From Lachnospiraceae bacterium UBA1748 (GTDB lineage Bacteria > Bacillota > Clostridia > Lachnospirales > Lachnospiraceae), in NCBI GenBank assembly GCA_002314855.1, contig DCHQ01000101.1, forward strand, positions 8,328-13,561: a stretch of DNA of 5,234 bases, read 5' to 3'. This document shows positions 5,201-5,234 of the stretch, in pieces. The position numbers and the translations under genes were made by a program. Under the pieces are notes generated by a model that saw nothing but the letters and a program-made list of their open reading frames with translations, was not told the DNA's origin and searched no databases. Within the stretch, counting starts at the first letter, position 1; each line of letters opens with the position of its first letter.

Positions 5201-5234
5201 GCGGGTGTGGCGGAATTGGCAGACGCGCCAGATT
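5201..5234 (+). tRNA. tRNA-Leu, 5' part only (cut by the window edge)
   Basis: The sequence begins with the acceptor strand GCGGGTG (5201-5207), TG, then GCGGAATTGGCAGACGCGC, the D-arm characteristic of bacterial tRNA-Leu, followed by CCAGATT at the start of the anticodon arm. A CCAGA stem with TT beginning the loop is what I would expect for the UAG isoacceptor, but the anticodon lies beyond the window, so this is inference. The consensus promoter at 5133-5161 supports a functional gene. Confidence 0.93.

Noticed and set aside
1..5234. Mobile element, CRISPR array, toxin-antitoxin or phage remnant
   Set aside because: No transposase or integrase, no regularly spaced repeats, no terminal inverted repeats, and the XRE gene is paired with DUF2975 rather than with a toxin. 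The partial tRNA shows no attachment-site duplication of its 3' end within the window.

Overview
The window looks like a chromosomal segment of a low-GC, Gram-positive anaerobe of the class Clostridia, most plausibly a Lachnospiraceae member (Butyrivibrio/Pseudobutyrivibrio/Roseburia-like). The evidence is a SCIFF ranthipeptide precursor with its radical-SAM maturase (a pair nearly diagnostic of Clostridia), AT-rich intergenic DNA, purine-rich Shine-Dalgarno sites and consensus sigma-A promoters. The genus is inferred, not shown.

Layout. (1) Positions 1-796, minus strand: a three-gene operon with a DUF2975 membrane protein, a small XRE/YozG-type regulator, and the first 20 codons of a third gene that runs off the left edge. 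A near-consensus promoter (TTGACT-17 bp-TATATT) reads into it. (2) Positions 797-991: a divergent control region. A perfect 15-bp palindrome lies exactly midway between the -35 boxes of the leftward and rightward promoters. (3) Positions 992-2037, plus strand: an uncharacterised six-helix membrane protein followed by a DUF1294 small membrane protein. (4) Positions 2061-3769: the SCIFF locus, with a promoter, the 48-aa Cys-rich precursor (scfA), a strong 15-bp hairpin, and the SPASM radical-SAM maturase (scfB). (5) Positions 3777-5126: an Orn/Lys/Arg decarboxylase-family PLP enzyme that overlaps or closely follows scfB. (6) Positions 5133-5234: a consensus promoter, a structured leader, and the 5' part of a tRNA-Leu cut off by the right edge.

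How the parts work together. The XRE regulator probably controls its own operon and perhaps the divergent membrane genes through the shared palindrome. ScfB should bind ScfA through its N-terminal peptide-recognition region and install thioether links from Cys residues. The hairpin between scfA and scfB would let precursor mRNA exceed enzyme mRNA. The PLP decarboxylase is probably co-transcribed with scfB, but no functional link to SCIFF is demonstrated.

The most notable observations are: (a) this SCIFF has Gly where the usual thioether-acceptor Thr sits, plus a seventh Cys; (b) the symmetric divergent operator; (c) an exact 11-nt copy of the tRNA-Leu 5' end inside its own leader hairpin. I found no clearly new defence or mobile system. 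The SCIFF family itself is already described.
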